Assembly: GCF_022539405.1 (NCBI RefSeq)
Contig: NZ_CP054394.1
Location: 1,868,501-1,932,500 of the forward strand
Reading direction: 5' to 3'
Source: Natranaerofaba carboxydovora
Lineage (GTDB): Bacteria > Bacillota > Natranaerobiia > Natranaerobiales > Natranaerofabaceae
DNA: 64,000 nt
Position numbers and translations under genes: made by a program. Below are positions 34,268 to 42,141 of this stretch, piece by piece (the stretch's first letter is position 1; each line of letters starts with the position of its first letter). Under the pieces are notes generated by a model. It had not been told where the DNA came from. It did no database searches and worked only from the letters and a program-made list of their open reading frames with translations.

Positions 34268-35188
34268 TCATTTTAGATTTAACATCTCTCTGGCCTCATC
34301 CGGAGTGGCAGGCTCAAAATCATACTCCCTCATTATGCGAACCATCTTTTCTACAAGTTCTGCATTATTTTTAGCGAGATTTCCTTTGTCCAAATATAAA
34401 TTATCTTCTAGACCTACTCTTACATTACCGCCGAGGAAAAGTCCCATGGTAGCTGCAGGAAACTCCGCCTTGCCGGCTCCGATAACAGACCATTGATAAT
34501 TATTTTTGCCAAACAATCTATCTGCGGTAGTGTGAAGGTTCATGATGTCATAAGGAGTAGAATTTATACCACCCAAAATACCTGTTACAAATTGCAGATA
34601 AATAGGCGGCTTTACTATTCCTCTCTCAAGCATATAAGCTATACTGTAAAGATGACCCGTGTCATAAACTTCAAGTTCAGGTTTAGTACCATTGTCATAC
34701 ATGATTTGACAAATCTTCTCCATAGCAGCAAAAGTATTTTCAAATATAAAATCCTTAGTCATGTCTAACATATAAGGCTCCCACTGGAATTTAAATTCGG
34801 GCACCTTCTCTTTAACCGGAAAGAGCCCCCAGTTTATAGACCCTGCGTTCATAGAGGCAAGCTCAGGCTTAAATTCAGGTACTACAGCAGCCCTTTCTTC
34901 CACCGACATTCCTGCGCCTCCACCGGTAGTTATACATATAATAACGTCCTCATCTTCTTCTCTTATCTTATCGATTATCTGCCTGTAGATATTTAAATCA
35001 GAACTTGGCTTTCCATCTTCTGGATCTCTTGCATGAATGTGTACTGCTGCAGCCCCTGCTTTTGCAGCATCCACAGCGTTTTTAGCAATCTCTTCCGGAG
35101 TTATAGGAAGATAGGGCGACATACTTGGAGTATGAATAGATCCAGTTACTGCACAGTTTATAATCCTTTTATTAGATTTATCAGTCAT
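34268..35188 (-). CDS. BKACE-family beta-keto acid cleavage enzyme, copy 1
   Basis: A 306-residue TIM-barrel enzyme of the 3-keto-5-aminohexanoate cleavage family. Zinc ligands His-x-His are in AAVHIHARDPEDG at about 49-51 and Glu in VGLEDNLYL. These enzymes join acetyl-CoA and a beta-keto acid to give acetoacetate and a new acyl-CoA. Next to carnitine dehydrogenase the likely substrate is 3-dehydrocarnitine, giving betainyl-CoA. ATG at 35188 follows GGAGGTATTAAA; a longer frame to 35263 lacks an SD. It is over 80 percent identical by eye to the copy at 39992. Confidence 0.9.
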   Translation of the reverse strand: MTDKSNKRIINCAVTGSIHTPSMSPYLPITPEEIAKNAVDAAKAGAAAVHIHARDPEDGKPSSDLNIYRQIIDKIREEDEDVIICITTGGGAGMSVEERAAVVPEFKPELASMNAGSINWGLFPVKEKVPEFKFQWEPYMLDMTKDFIFENTFAAMEKICQIMYDNGTKPELEVYDTGHLYSIAYMLERGIVKPPIYLQFVTGILGGINSTPYDIMNLHTTADRLFGKNNYQWSVIGAGKAEFPAATMGLFLGGNVRVGLEDNLYLDKGNLAKNNAELVEKMVRIMREYDFEPATPDEAREMLNLK

Positions 35189-35240
35189 TTTAATACCTCC
35201 TTCAACTTTAATACTTGATCTTAATAATAAAAATAGATCT

Positions 35241-36257
35241 TTACGAAATATCTGGCAGCTCAAAAAGGTCTAAGTTGGAAAATTGATGTTTTAAATTCCC
35301 AGCTTCAATGTCCTTGATTATTTTAACCACCTGATCATTTAGTGGTGTTTTGACATTGTATTTTCTTCCCATTTGAGATACCACTCCATTTAATCCATCT
35401 ACCTCAGTTTTTTGATTTTTTTCCAAATCTTGAAGCATACTCGCTTTTAGTTCCCTATGGGGTTGAAACACCTTATGATAGATAGGCAGTTTCTTTTCCA
35501 TCTCTTCTCTACTGTCAAAAGAAAGAATGGACAAATCATGACCCTGAATTGGTTCAAGTTGTATACCCATAGCTCTAGAAACTTTTATAATCTCATTTCC
35601 TATATGACCTACACATTCTAAAGCTTTTTTATTATCTAAAACTTCTCCAAAGGTACATCCTAGAGAAGCCGACATGCCGCTTAAGGTAGCATTAACTAAA
35701 AGCTTTACCCACCTGTGTCCCATTAGATTTTCTGTCACATAAGCTTGACCTGTTTTATTTAAAATTTCTACTACATTATCTACTCTTTCAGTTCTTTTCC
35801 CATCAATCTCCCCCACATCGTAAGTCATCTTATCTGTTTCAGAGGTAAGTCTTGAAACTCCTGGCTTTTCCCAAGTAGCCCCCCAACCTACAGTACCGCC
35901 AATTGTCCTTTCTTTACCAATAAGTTCTGCCACAGCATTTTCTGGCACTCCATTCTGGAGGGTACAAACTACACTATCTTGACTTAGGTGAGGTAGTAAT
36001 TGGTTTAGAGCTGTTTCATTATGTGTTTGCTTTACAAGGTAAAGGACAATATCATAAATTCCAGTCATTTCATCAGGGGTTATAGCAGTAACAGGAATAT
36101 TTACTTCTGTTTTACCTACTATGGTTGCACCATTTTCATTTAATGCCCTTATATGTTCTTTATTTGTATCTATCAAAGTAATATCTTCACCGTTTTTAGC
36201 AGCCAAAGCTCCAATAATAGTTCCTAAAGATCCTGCACCCATTAATGCTACTCTCAT
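35241..36257 (-). CDS. Ketopantoate reductase-family (PanE/ApbA) oxidoreductase
   Basis: A 338-residue NADP-type dehydrogenase. It starts MRVALMGAGSLGTIIGALAA, the glycine-rich dinucleotide fold, and has the middle motif LQNGVPENAVAELIG and the conserved Lys in HRWVKLLVNATLSGMSA. True PanE makes pantoate for CoA. Here it is the first gene of a catabolic operon under a sigma-54 promoter, so it more likely acts on a hydroxy- or keto-acid related to the carnitine path. ATG at 36257 follows AAGGAGG; the 17-codon longer frame has no SD. Confidence 0.85.
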   Translation of the reverse strand: MRVALMGAGSLGTIIGALAAKNGEDITLIDTNKEHIRALNENGATIVGKTEVNIPVTAITPDEMTGIYDIVLYLVKQTHNETALNQLLPHLSQDSVVCTLQNGVPENAVAELIGKERTIGGTVGWGATWEKPGVSRLTSETDKMTYDVGEIDGKRTERVDNVVEILNKTGQAYVTENLMGHRWVKLLVNATLSGMSASLGCTFGEVLDNKKALECVGHIGNEIIKVSRAMGIQLEPIQGHDLSILSFDSREEMEKKLPIYHKVFQPHRELKASMLQDLEKNQKTEVDGLNGVVSQMGRKYNVKTPLNDQVVKIIKDIEAGNLKHQFSNLDLFELPDIS

Positions 36258-36378
36258 CAAATTCCTCCTTTGAAAAGTCGAGTTATCAATTCTTAAATTC
36301 GAATTCATCAGTAATTGTCACACTAATAGTTTTGATCACCGCCTTGGTATACTCAATTATTTATCATTTAATAAGTGT

Positions 36379-36395
36379 CGCAATTTTCATGCCAA
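36379..36395 (-). promoter_or_regulatory. Sigma-54 (-24/-12) promoter of the PanE-BKACE-GntP-dehydrogenase operon
   Basis: Read leftward: TTGGCATGAAAATTGCG. The GG and GC doublets are exactly ten bases apart and surrounding bases match the TTGGCACnnnnnTTGC consensus in all but one place. It ends about 120 bases upstream of the first ATG of the operon (36257). The enhancer-binding activator encoded just upstream on the same strand fits. Confidence 0.8.
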
Positions 36396-36473
36396 AATAA
36401 TTAGGGCATTTGGAATTGCGCTAACTGGGGCAATCTTTGAATAATTATTAATTTTTAAAAAATTTTCGCCCAA

Positions 36474-36499
36474 AAATCGAACCATTCTATACTCGATTT
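36474..36499. promoter_or_regulatory. Inverted repeat, possible activator binding site
   Basis: AAATCGA (36474-36480) and TCGATTT (36493-36499) are inverted with 12 bases between, about 80 bases upstream of the -24 element. This is a normal distance for a binding site of a sigma-54 activator. Assigned by position. Confidence 0.4.
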
Positions 36500-36529
36500 G
36501 ATGCTATTTTGAATCACTCTGCACAAAAA

Positions 36530-36558
36530 AATCAGCCCTATTAATTTTAGAGCTGATT
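36530..36558 (-). terminator. Terminator of the sigma-54 activator gene
   Basis: AATCAGCCCT (36530-36539) and AGAGCTGATT (36549-36558), one mismatch, followed leftward by T7. It overlaps the last codons of the activator gene. Confidence 0.8.
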
Positions 36559-37945
36559 AATTAATATTATACTTCTTTAGTTTTCTTACTACTGAAGTTT
36601 GGCTTATTCCCAAAGCTTTAGCAATTTTTCTTGTAGTTTTATACTTTAGAAAAGCTTTATTTAATAGAGCTTTTTCCGCTTCATGTAATAAATTATCTAG
36701 CGGTAAGATTTCTTGTATGTTAATACTGCAACTGCTGTTAATGGATTGTTCCTCTAACATTTTATTTGGTAAGTGACTATAATCTATCCTCTCTTCCTGG
36801 CTTATGACAACAAGTCTCTCAACAATATTTCTTAATTCTCTGATATTGCCAGGCCAACTGTAGTTCTCAGCTATCTCAAACACCTCTTTTTCAAAGGCAA
36901 CTTTTCTTTTATATTTTTCATTATATTTTTTTAAATAATACATAATAAGGGGAACTATATCTTCCCTTCTATCTCTTAAGCTTGGCAAGGTTATTGGGAC
37001 AACATTCAGTCTAAAAAATAAATCCTCTCTAAATTTACCTTCCTTAACCAGCTGTTCTAAATCCTGATTGGTAGCAGCGATAATTCTTACATCCACATTT
37101 TTTGATTTTTCTGCCCCTATAGGTTGAATTTCAAAAGTTTCTAAGGCACGCAAAAGTTTTCCCTGCAAATTGAGAGGGAAAGAGCCTATTTCATCTAAAA
37201 ATAGTGTTCCTTTATCGGCTAGACCAAAAGAACCTACTTTTCCTTTTGTTTTTGCCCCAGTAAAAGAACCACCTTCGTAACCAAAAAGCTCGCTCTCTAA
37301 CAAAGATTCGGGAATGGCTGCACAATTAATTGTGACAAAATTCTTCTCAGACCTGCTGCTGCTGTTATGAATCAATCTAGCCATAACATCTTTACCGGTA
37401 CCAGATTCACCACTTAACAGGACAGTGGTTTCAGTAGCGGCGATTCTTTCAATAATCTCCAATGTTTTTTTCATTTCGGCACTATTAGCTATAATATCTT
37501 TGTTAGTCCTTTTTTCCCTTTGGAGCTGTGAAAAATACTGATTGGTCAGTTCTTTACTTTTTTCACATTCATATTTAAGGTTTATTAGCTCCGTCAAATC
37601 CCTTAGCGTAGCCACTATATATTTTATATTATTGTTTTTATCCATAATTGGAGTAGCGGTAACTAGAACTTCTTTAACGACATCATGTTTTAAGGTCTGT
37701 AAGATAGACATTTGCTTTTTTGTTTTGAAAACTTTGGATGTTACCGACTCGTCTATTAGTCCCATTTCTACTAAATCTAAACCTGTTTTACCAAGAAGTT
37801 TATCTCTCTTATAACCTGATATTCTTTCTATCCCTTTGTTAGCTTCAATAAATTTCCCTTCACTGTCAACTATATAAATACCATCATGAGTTGAATTCAA
37901 TATGGCATCTAATATTTCCTGATTAGATTCTACTTCAAAACTAAT
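36557..37945 (-). CDS. Sigma-54 dependent activator (PAS-AAA-Fis)
   Basis: About 462 residues. Residues about 15-120 are a PAS sensor (STHDGIYIVDSEGKFIEANK). The AAA core has Walker A GESGTGKD, the sigma-54 contact loop ESELFGYEGGSFTGAKTKGK (GAFTGA reads GSFTGA), and Walker B GTLFLDEIG. The C-terminal Fis-type helix-turn-helix is KIAKALGISQTSVVRKLKKY. ATT at 37945 is seven bases after GAGGTG with an in-frame TGA just before it; TTG 37900 has no SD and would cut the PAS start. It lies between the two BKACE units and likely activates the -24/-12 promoter at 36379. Confidence 0.88.
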   Translation of the reverse strand: MSFEVESNQEILDAILNSTHDGIYIVDSEGKFIEANKGIERISGYKRDKLLGKTGLDLVEMGLIDESVTSKVFKTKKQMSILQTLKHDVVKEVLVTATPIMDKNNNIKYIVATLRDLTELINLKYECEKSKELTNQYFSQLQREKRTNKDIIANSAEMKKTLEIIERIAATETTVLLSGESGTGKDVMARLIHNSSSRSEKNFVTINCAAIPESLLESELFGYEGGSFTGAKTKGKVGSFGLADKGTLFLDEIGSFPLNLQGKLLRALETFEIQPIGAEKSKNVDVRIIAATNQDLEQLVKEGKFREDLFFRLNVVPITLPSLRDRREDIVPLIMYYLKKYNEKYKRKVAFEKEVFEIAENYSWPGNIRELRNIVERLVVISQEERIDYSHLPNKMLEEQSINSSCSINIQEILPLDNLLHEAEKALLNKAFLKYKTTRKIAKALGISQTSVVRKLKKYNIN

Positions 37946-37960
37946 GACTGTTCACCTCTG

Positions 37961-38572
37961 AAAAAAATTTGAGGAAGGTTCTCTTGTTATTATTTTGGAT
38001 TTTCTTAGCCACTAATTCCACCCCACATAGCTTTTTAGCTTAACAGCTTCTATCTAGCGTAAAGTTCTATATAAACACAAAAATCTCCTTCATTTGAGAA
38101 GGTTTGCTAACTGTGTATTTTCTAAAACTATATGTTTTTTATTGTTAGAACACTTTTGAACTAAATTTGCATCTTGGAAAAAACATCTTCCTTTTTGAGC
38201 AGTTATTTTGTAGATGCTTTTGCTTTTGGGTTTTAATCTCCTTCTTCTCTATCATAGCCATATTCAAAATTTGGTACTTTACCTTTTATACAAGACCAAA
38301 TTAAACTTTACAATTCTTTGATAATATAGTAAATTAATAGTAATTACCATAAAGTATCATTAATATGACTTCATTAGTTTGTCCAACAAAATAAAAATCT
38401 CTTAAAGCCTGGTGTCACTGGACTCAAGAGGTTTTTCTTCTTTTTTAAAAGTTTAGCATAATGGGAGTTCCTTGCTTCTTAACTGCAATGTATATAAAGA
38501 TCAATATTAAGCAACAAAATTCAAATCTTCTGGGATTAAAAATCAATTTATTTATTATCAAAGGGGAGGGGT
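37961..38572. other. Long intergenic region between activator and AtoE-BKACE unit
   Basis: About 610 bp with no gene that I can support. An imperfect hairpin CTCTT...AAGAG followed by TTTTT lies at about 38397-38436, a possible leader terminator for the rightward unit. TTGGTACTTTACC and TGGGAGTTCCTTGC resemble sigma-54 sites but fail the ten-base spacing. Otherwise AT-rich. Confidence 0.4.
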
Positions 38573-38578
38573 TTGTCC

Positions 38579-39970
38579 GTGAAGTATTTAGGAGAATTAT
38601 TTGCTGATAAGTTTAGCAGGTGGTTACCTGAATCACTGGTTTTTGCGTTCATCTTAACAATTATTATTGCGGTTACAGCTGTTTTGCTTACACCTACTGG
38701 TCCAGGAGAGTTAATTGAAATTTGGTATGGCGGCTTCTGGGAAATGTTAGAGTTTGCGATGCAGATGGCTCTTATAATCACCCTGGGATATGCGATCGGT
38801 TTATCTCGGCCCATCAGTAATTTTTTTGACTTTTTGGCAAATAAAATAAATAATCCTTCTATGGCTTATGTAGCTATTTCAGTAGTGTCGCTGATATTGG
38901 TAACTATAAACTGGGGGTTAGCGCCAATAGGAGCTGTATTTGCTGTAGAAGTGTGTCGTAGGGTAAAAGGAATAGATATAAGGTTGGCTTGTGCCGCAGT
39001 TTATACTGCACTTATCCCTTGGCATGGTGGCCTGTCTTCATCAGCAGCTTTAAAAATGAATACTGAAGGAAATCAATTTATCGAACAGGGAATTGTAGAA
39101 GATGTGATCCCTATTTCTGCTACCTTAGGTAGTACATTAAACATATCATTGATTATTGCTAGTTTTATAATAATTCCGACAATAATATTTATATTAGCAC
39201 CACAAAAAGTCGATAAAAACTTTGATGCAGCTTTGGTTATTCAAGAAAGAGAAGAGGCGGTTGAGGTCAAAGAAAGTTCTATAAATGAAGAGGAGTTTCA
39301 GAAATTTCAGATAAGCGCAAAAAATGAGAAAACGCCATCAGACATTCTTAATGAGAGTTGGATTTTAAATGTAATAATTGCCTCAATTGGCTTTGTCTTC
39401 TTAATTTTTTATTTTTCTGAAGCTGGTATAGATGGACTAGAGCTTAACAGCGCAAATTTTACATTGTTAATGGTTGGTCTTATCTTGCACAAAACTCCTA
39501 TACAATATCTATACGCTGTACGTCAAGCAGTCAGAGGAATTGGGGATTTAATCATTCAATTTCCTTTTTACGCTGGGATAATGGGAATATTCATGTTTTC
39601 AGGGTTGTCAGAGTTAGTGGTAGAATTTTTTGTTAATATATCGACAGAATTTACTTTCCCTCTGTTTTCATTTATATCGGCCGCTATAGTAAATGTTTTC
39701 ATCCCATCAGGTGGAGGTCAATGGGTAGCCCAGGCTCCGGTTTTACTACCTGCTGCGGAATCTTTAGGTGTTTCATTAGAGAGGGTTATTATAGCATTCG
39801 GTTATGGAGATGCTCTTACTAATTTAATCAACCCATTTTGGACTCTTGCTATTATCCCGATAATATCAAGAGTTATTGATATTAAAGCTAGGGATTTCAT
39901 GGGTTATGCAGTTTTAATAGCTATTATTTTCTTCTTTATCAATAGTGCTTTAATACTTTTTGTTCCTTAA
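38579..39970 (+). CDS. Short-chain fatty-acid permease (AtoE type)
   Basis: About 463 residues, 10-12 helices. The AtoE signature is clear: a C-terminal IPSGGGQWVAQAPVLLPAAE followed by GDALTNLINPFWTLAIIPI, and an N-terminal KFSRWLPESLVFAFILTI. AtoE brings in acetoacetate or butyrate-like acids in E. coli. A hydrophilic loop lies at about 215-250. GTG 38579 is at better SD spacing from GGGGAGGGG than TTG 38573. It is followed after 21 bases by the second BKACE gene, so uptake of a keto-acid and its cleavage are coupled, or acetoacetate is exported. Confidence 0.88.
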   Translation: MKYLGELFADKFSRWLPESLVFAFILTIIIAVTAVLLTPTGPGELIEIWYGGFWEMLEFAMQMALIITLGYAIGLSRPISNFFDFLANKINNPSMAYVAISVVSLILVTINWGLAPIGAVFAVEVCRRVKGIDIRLACAAVYTALIPWHGGLSSSAALKMNTEGNQFIEQGIVEDVIPISATLGSTLNISLIIASFIIIPTIIFILAPQKVDKNFDAALVIQEREEAVEVKESSINEEEFQKFQISAKNEKTPSDILNESWILNVIIASIGFVFLIFYFSEAGIDGLELNSANFTLLMVGLILHKTPIQYLYAVRQAVRGIGDLIIQFPFYAGIMGIFMFSGLSELVVEFFVNISTEFTFPLFSFISAAIVNVFIPSGGGQWVAQAPVLLPAAESLGVSLERVIIAFGYGDALTNLINPFWTLAIIPIISRVIDIKARDFMGYAVLIAIIFFFINSALILFVP

Positions 39971-39991
39971 TTCTGTTTTAGGAGGGTTTAG

Positions 39992-40918
39992 ATGTCAGTA
40001 AAACATAAAAAAAGGATTGTTAATTGTGCTGTTACTGGTTCGATCCATGTACCAAGCATGTCCCCTTATCTACCAATTACTCCAGAGGAGATTGCACAAA
40101 ATGCAATAGATGCAGCAAATGCTGGAGCAGCCTCAGTTCATATTCATGCAAGAGACCCTAAGGATGGGAAGCCATCTTCTGACTTGGAGTTGTATAGAGA
40201 AATAATAGACAAAATAAGGGCGAAAAATAAAGAGGTAATTATATGTATTACTACAGGTGGCGGTGCTGGTATGAGTATTGAAGAAAGGGCTGCAGTTGTG
40301 CCTGAGTTTAAACCTGAACTTGCTTCAATGAACTGTGGTTCTATAAACTGGGGGCTATTTCCCGTAAAAGAAAAAATTCAGAAGTTTAAGTATGAGTGGG
40401 AACCTCAATTACTAGATATGACAAGAGACTTTATATTTGAAAACACCTTTGAAGCTATGGAAAAAATATGCGGAATTATGTATGAGAATAACACAAAGCC
40501 AGAGTTAGAAGTGTATGATACCGGCCATTTATATAATATTGCGTTTTTATTAGAAAAAGGTATAGTAAAGCCGCCAATTTATCTTCAATTTGTAACGGGA
40601 ATTCTTGGTGGGATCAACTCTACTCCTTATGATATAATGAATCTACACACTACAGCAGAAAGACTATTTGGCAAAGAAAACTATGAGTGGTCTGTAATAG
40701 GTGCGGGAAGCTCAGAATACCCGGTAGCTACTATGGCTTTGTTTCTTGGTGGTCATGTAAGAGTAGGATTAGAAGATAACTTATATTTAGGTAAAGGTAG
40801 ATTGGCAAAAAATAATGCCGAATTGGTGGAAAAAATGGTTCGTATCATGAATGAATTTGATTATGAACCGGCTACCCCAGCTGAGGCAAGGGAGATTTTG
40901 AAAATAAGCAAAAATTAA
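39992..40918 (+). CDS. BKACE-family beta-keto acid cleavage enzyme, copy 2
   Basis: A 308-residue paralogue of the enzyme at 34268 with the same His-x-His (VHIHARDPKDG) and Glu (VGLEDNLYL) metal ligands. Long blocks are identical (for example PPIYLQFVTGILGGINSTPY), so the duplication is recent or the two are kept under the same constraint. Substrate-pocket residues near MNCGSINWG (copy 1 MNAGSINWG) and SSEYPVATM (copy 1 KAEFPAATM) differ slightly. ATG follows GGAGGG. It is the last gene of its unit; a strong terminator follows. Confidence 0.9.
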   Translation: MSVKHKKRIVNCAVTGSIHVPSMSPYLPITPEEIAQNAIDAANAGAASVHIHARDPKDGKPSSDLELYREIIDKIRAKNKEVIICITTGGGAGMSIEERAAVVPEFKPELASMNCGSINWGLFPVKEKIQKFKYEWEPQLLDMTRDFIFENTFEAMEKICGIMYENNTKPELEVYDTGHLYNIAFLLEKGIVKPPIYLQFVTGILGGINSTPYDIMNLHTTAERLFGKENYEWSVIGAGSSEYPVATMALFLGGHVRVGLEDNLYLGKGRLAKNNAELVEKMVRIMNEFDYEPATPAEAREILKISKN

Positions 40919-40945
40919 TTAATCAAAGAGATTCTTCTTTCTGGC

Positions 40946-40980
40946 ATAACAAGGAAGCTTGGGCATCCTTGTTATTTTTT
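40946..40980 (+). terminator. Terminator of the AtoE-BKACE unit
   Basis: ATAACAAGGA (40946-40955), ten-base loop, TCCTTGTTAT (40966-40975), then T5. Confidence 0.9.
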
Positions 40981-41046
40981 GTCGATAACGTGTAAGATAT
41001 CGAGACTAGCTTGTTATACATATAAACAGAGAAGAGGTACTTATTT

Positions 41047-41250
41047 TTGAATAAATGTGGCTGGCTAACTCCTAGCGGCAGGTTTTATTCCTGTGAGTCA
41101 TGGGGGGCACAGGAATTTAGCCGTAGAGTTAATTTAAAAACATGGGATTGATAGTGGTGGTAATATAAACTTTGATCATTTTTTGGAGACTTAAGGATAT
41201 ATTGTGACTGAAGATAGTGTATATGAGCATCTAAGAAAAAGCTTAAGTTA
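41047..41250 (+). pseudogene. Remnant of a short unknown gene
   Basis: A 34-residue frame from TTG 41047 (after GAGAAGAGG) reads LNKCGWLTPSGRFYSCESWG, a pattern that recalls a family of short hypothetical proteins beginning with GW(I/L)TPxGxFxxC. It stops at 41151. A shifted frame further on (NFDHFLET, stop, GYIVTEDSVYEHL) looks like more of the same protein, with at least one frameshift and one stop. The end merges into dispersed repeat copy B. It is likely a dead gene. Confidence 0.4.
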
Positions 41251-41447
41251 TCCATTTTAGATCACTTCCAAAGACATTCATGCAACTACCTCCTTTGGTT
41301 TTTTGAATTATCACCTCTTGAACAAATTAGAGGCAAGAAAAAAAGTTGCTTGCGGTTAAAATTAAGCTCAATATATTCTATCCAAAACACAAAGATTGGT
41401 GCTTGTCACAGCACCAATCTTAAGCCTTTTTGTGAGAGTTCTAAATT
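41225..41447. repeat. Dispersed repeat copy B
   Basis: Nearly identical (about seven differences in 223 bp) to 22319-22541. It includes the first ten codons of the metal permease, its SD and the hairpin GATTGGTGC...GCACCAATC, but no permease gene follows: on the relevant strand the frame runs into a gene remnant. It is a duplicated leader with no gene. Confidence 0.88.
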
Positions 41448-41594
41448 TAGTTTTAAATTTTTCGATAGAAAGTTTTTCTTCTGAACAGTAAAATCGGTTT
41501 CTCTATTCCACCCTTTTCCATCCTTTTGCTGTTAGAGTAACGTTCGCTGTAATCAAATTACTACTCCCCAGCATTGCACCACAATATCAAATGT

Positions 41595-41747
41595 TTAGTT
41601 GAGTCTGATGTTTTTTGCCGGATTTGTAATAATCAAACCTTCGTTTGCAAAGTAACTGAAAAATATTTTAAGGGCATTTATTGTACTAACTTTTTCTTCT
41701 ATACCTTTATGTGTTTTCAACCAAGTATAAATTTCGTTTTTAGTTAG
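41595..41747 (-). pseudogene. Fragment of a tyrosine recombinase (integrase)
   Basis: Read leftward, the frame gives LTKNEIYTWLKTHKGIEEKV, then STINALKIFFSYFANEGLII and TNPAKNIRLN before a stop. This is the core-binding SAM-like domain of phage-type or Xer-type integrases, where NPAxxI marks its end. No start, no catalytic domain (Arg-His-Arg-Tyr) and a stop just upstream, so it is a remnant of an integrated element. Confidence 0.65.
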
Positions 41748-41830
41748 CTATTTAATCTATATACATAGAAAAGGTGTTATCTAAAGTAAGGGCTCGGACT
41801 ATATTAGTAATTTAGTCAAAAGCTAAAATT

Positions 41831-42082
41831 TCAACCTCCTGCAACTGGTGGAAATATTGATATCCTGTCTCCTTCTTGCAAAATGTAATTTCCATCAACA
41901 TTTCTACCATTAACAATAATGAATTTTACATCTTGTGTAGGTAGTCCGATAAATTCTATTAATTCTTTTATATTTGTATTTTTATTTTTATTTATTTTAA
42001 CAACAAAAGGGATTCCACTTTTTATATTTATATAATCGCATAATGTTCCATAACATCTTACTTCAATTTCCATAACTATCAT
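41831..42082 (-). CDS. MoaD/ThiS-family sulfur carrier of the aldehyde oxidoreductase operon
   Basis: An 83-residue ubiquitin-like protein with the C-terminal diglycine (FPPVAGG), which is activated and thiocarboxylated by a MoeB/ThiF-type enzyme. It is 59 bases downstream of the aldehyde ferredoxin oxidoreductase gene and last in the operon. MoaD copies next to such oxidoreductases most likely serve the tungsten or molybdenum pterin cofactor. ATG follows GGGAGTG. Confidence 0.9.
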   Translation of the reverse strand: MIVMEIEVRCYGTLCDYINIKSGIPFVVKINKNKNTNIKELIEFIGLPTQDVKFIIVNGRNVDGNYILQEGDRISIFPPVAGG

Positions 42083-42103
42083 ACACTCCCTTATAATAAG
42101 TGG

Positions 42104-42125
42104 GGGCCGGTAATAAAACCGGCCC
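42104..42125. other. Intercistronic hairpin between AOR and moaD
   Basis: GGGCCGG (42104-42110) and CCGGCCC (42119-42125), a GC-only seven-bp stem in AT-rich DNA. No T run leftward, so it probably affects mRNA processing or relative expression rather than ending transcription. Confidence 0.6.
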
Positions 42126-42141
42126 GGGTAGTACTGTTTTT

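Noticed and set aside
38461-38490. Sigma-54 promoter for the AtoE unit (TGGGAGTTCCTTGC)
   Set aside because: The doublets are nine instead of ten bases apart, and spacing is strict for this sigma factor.
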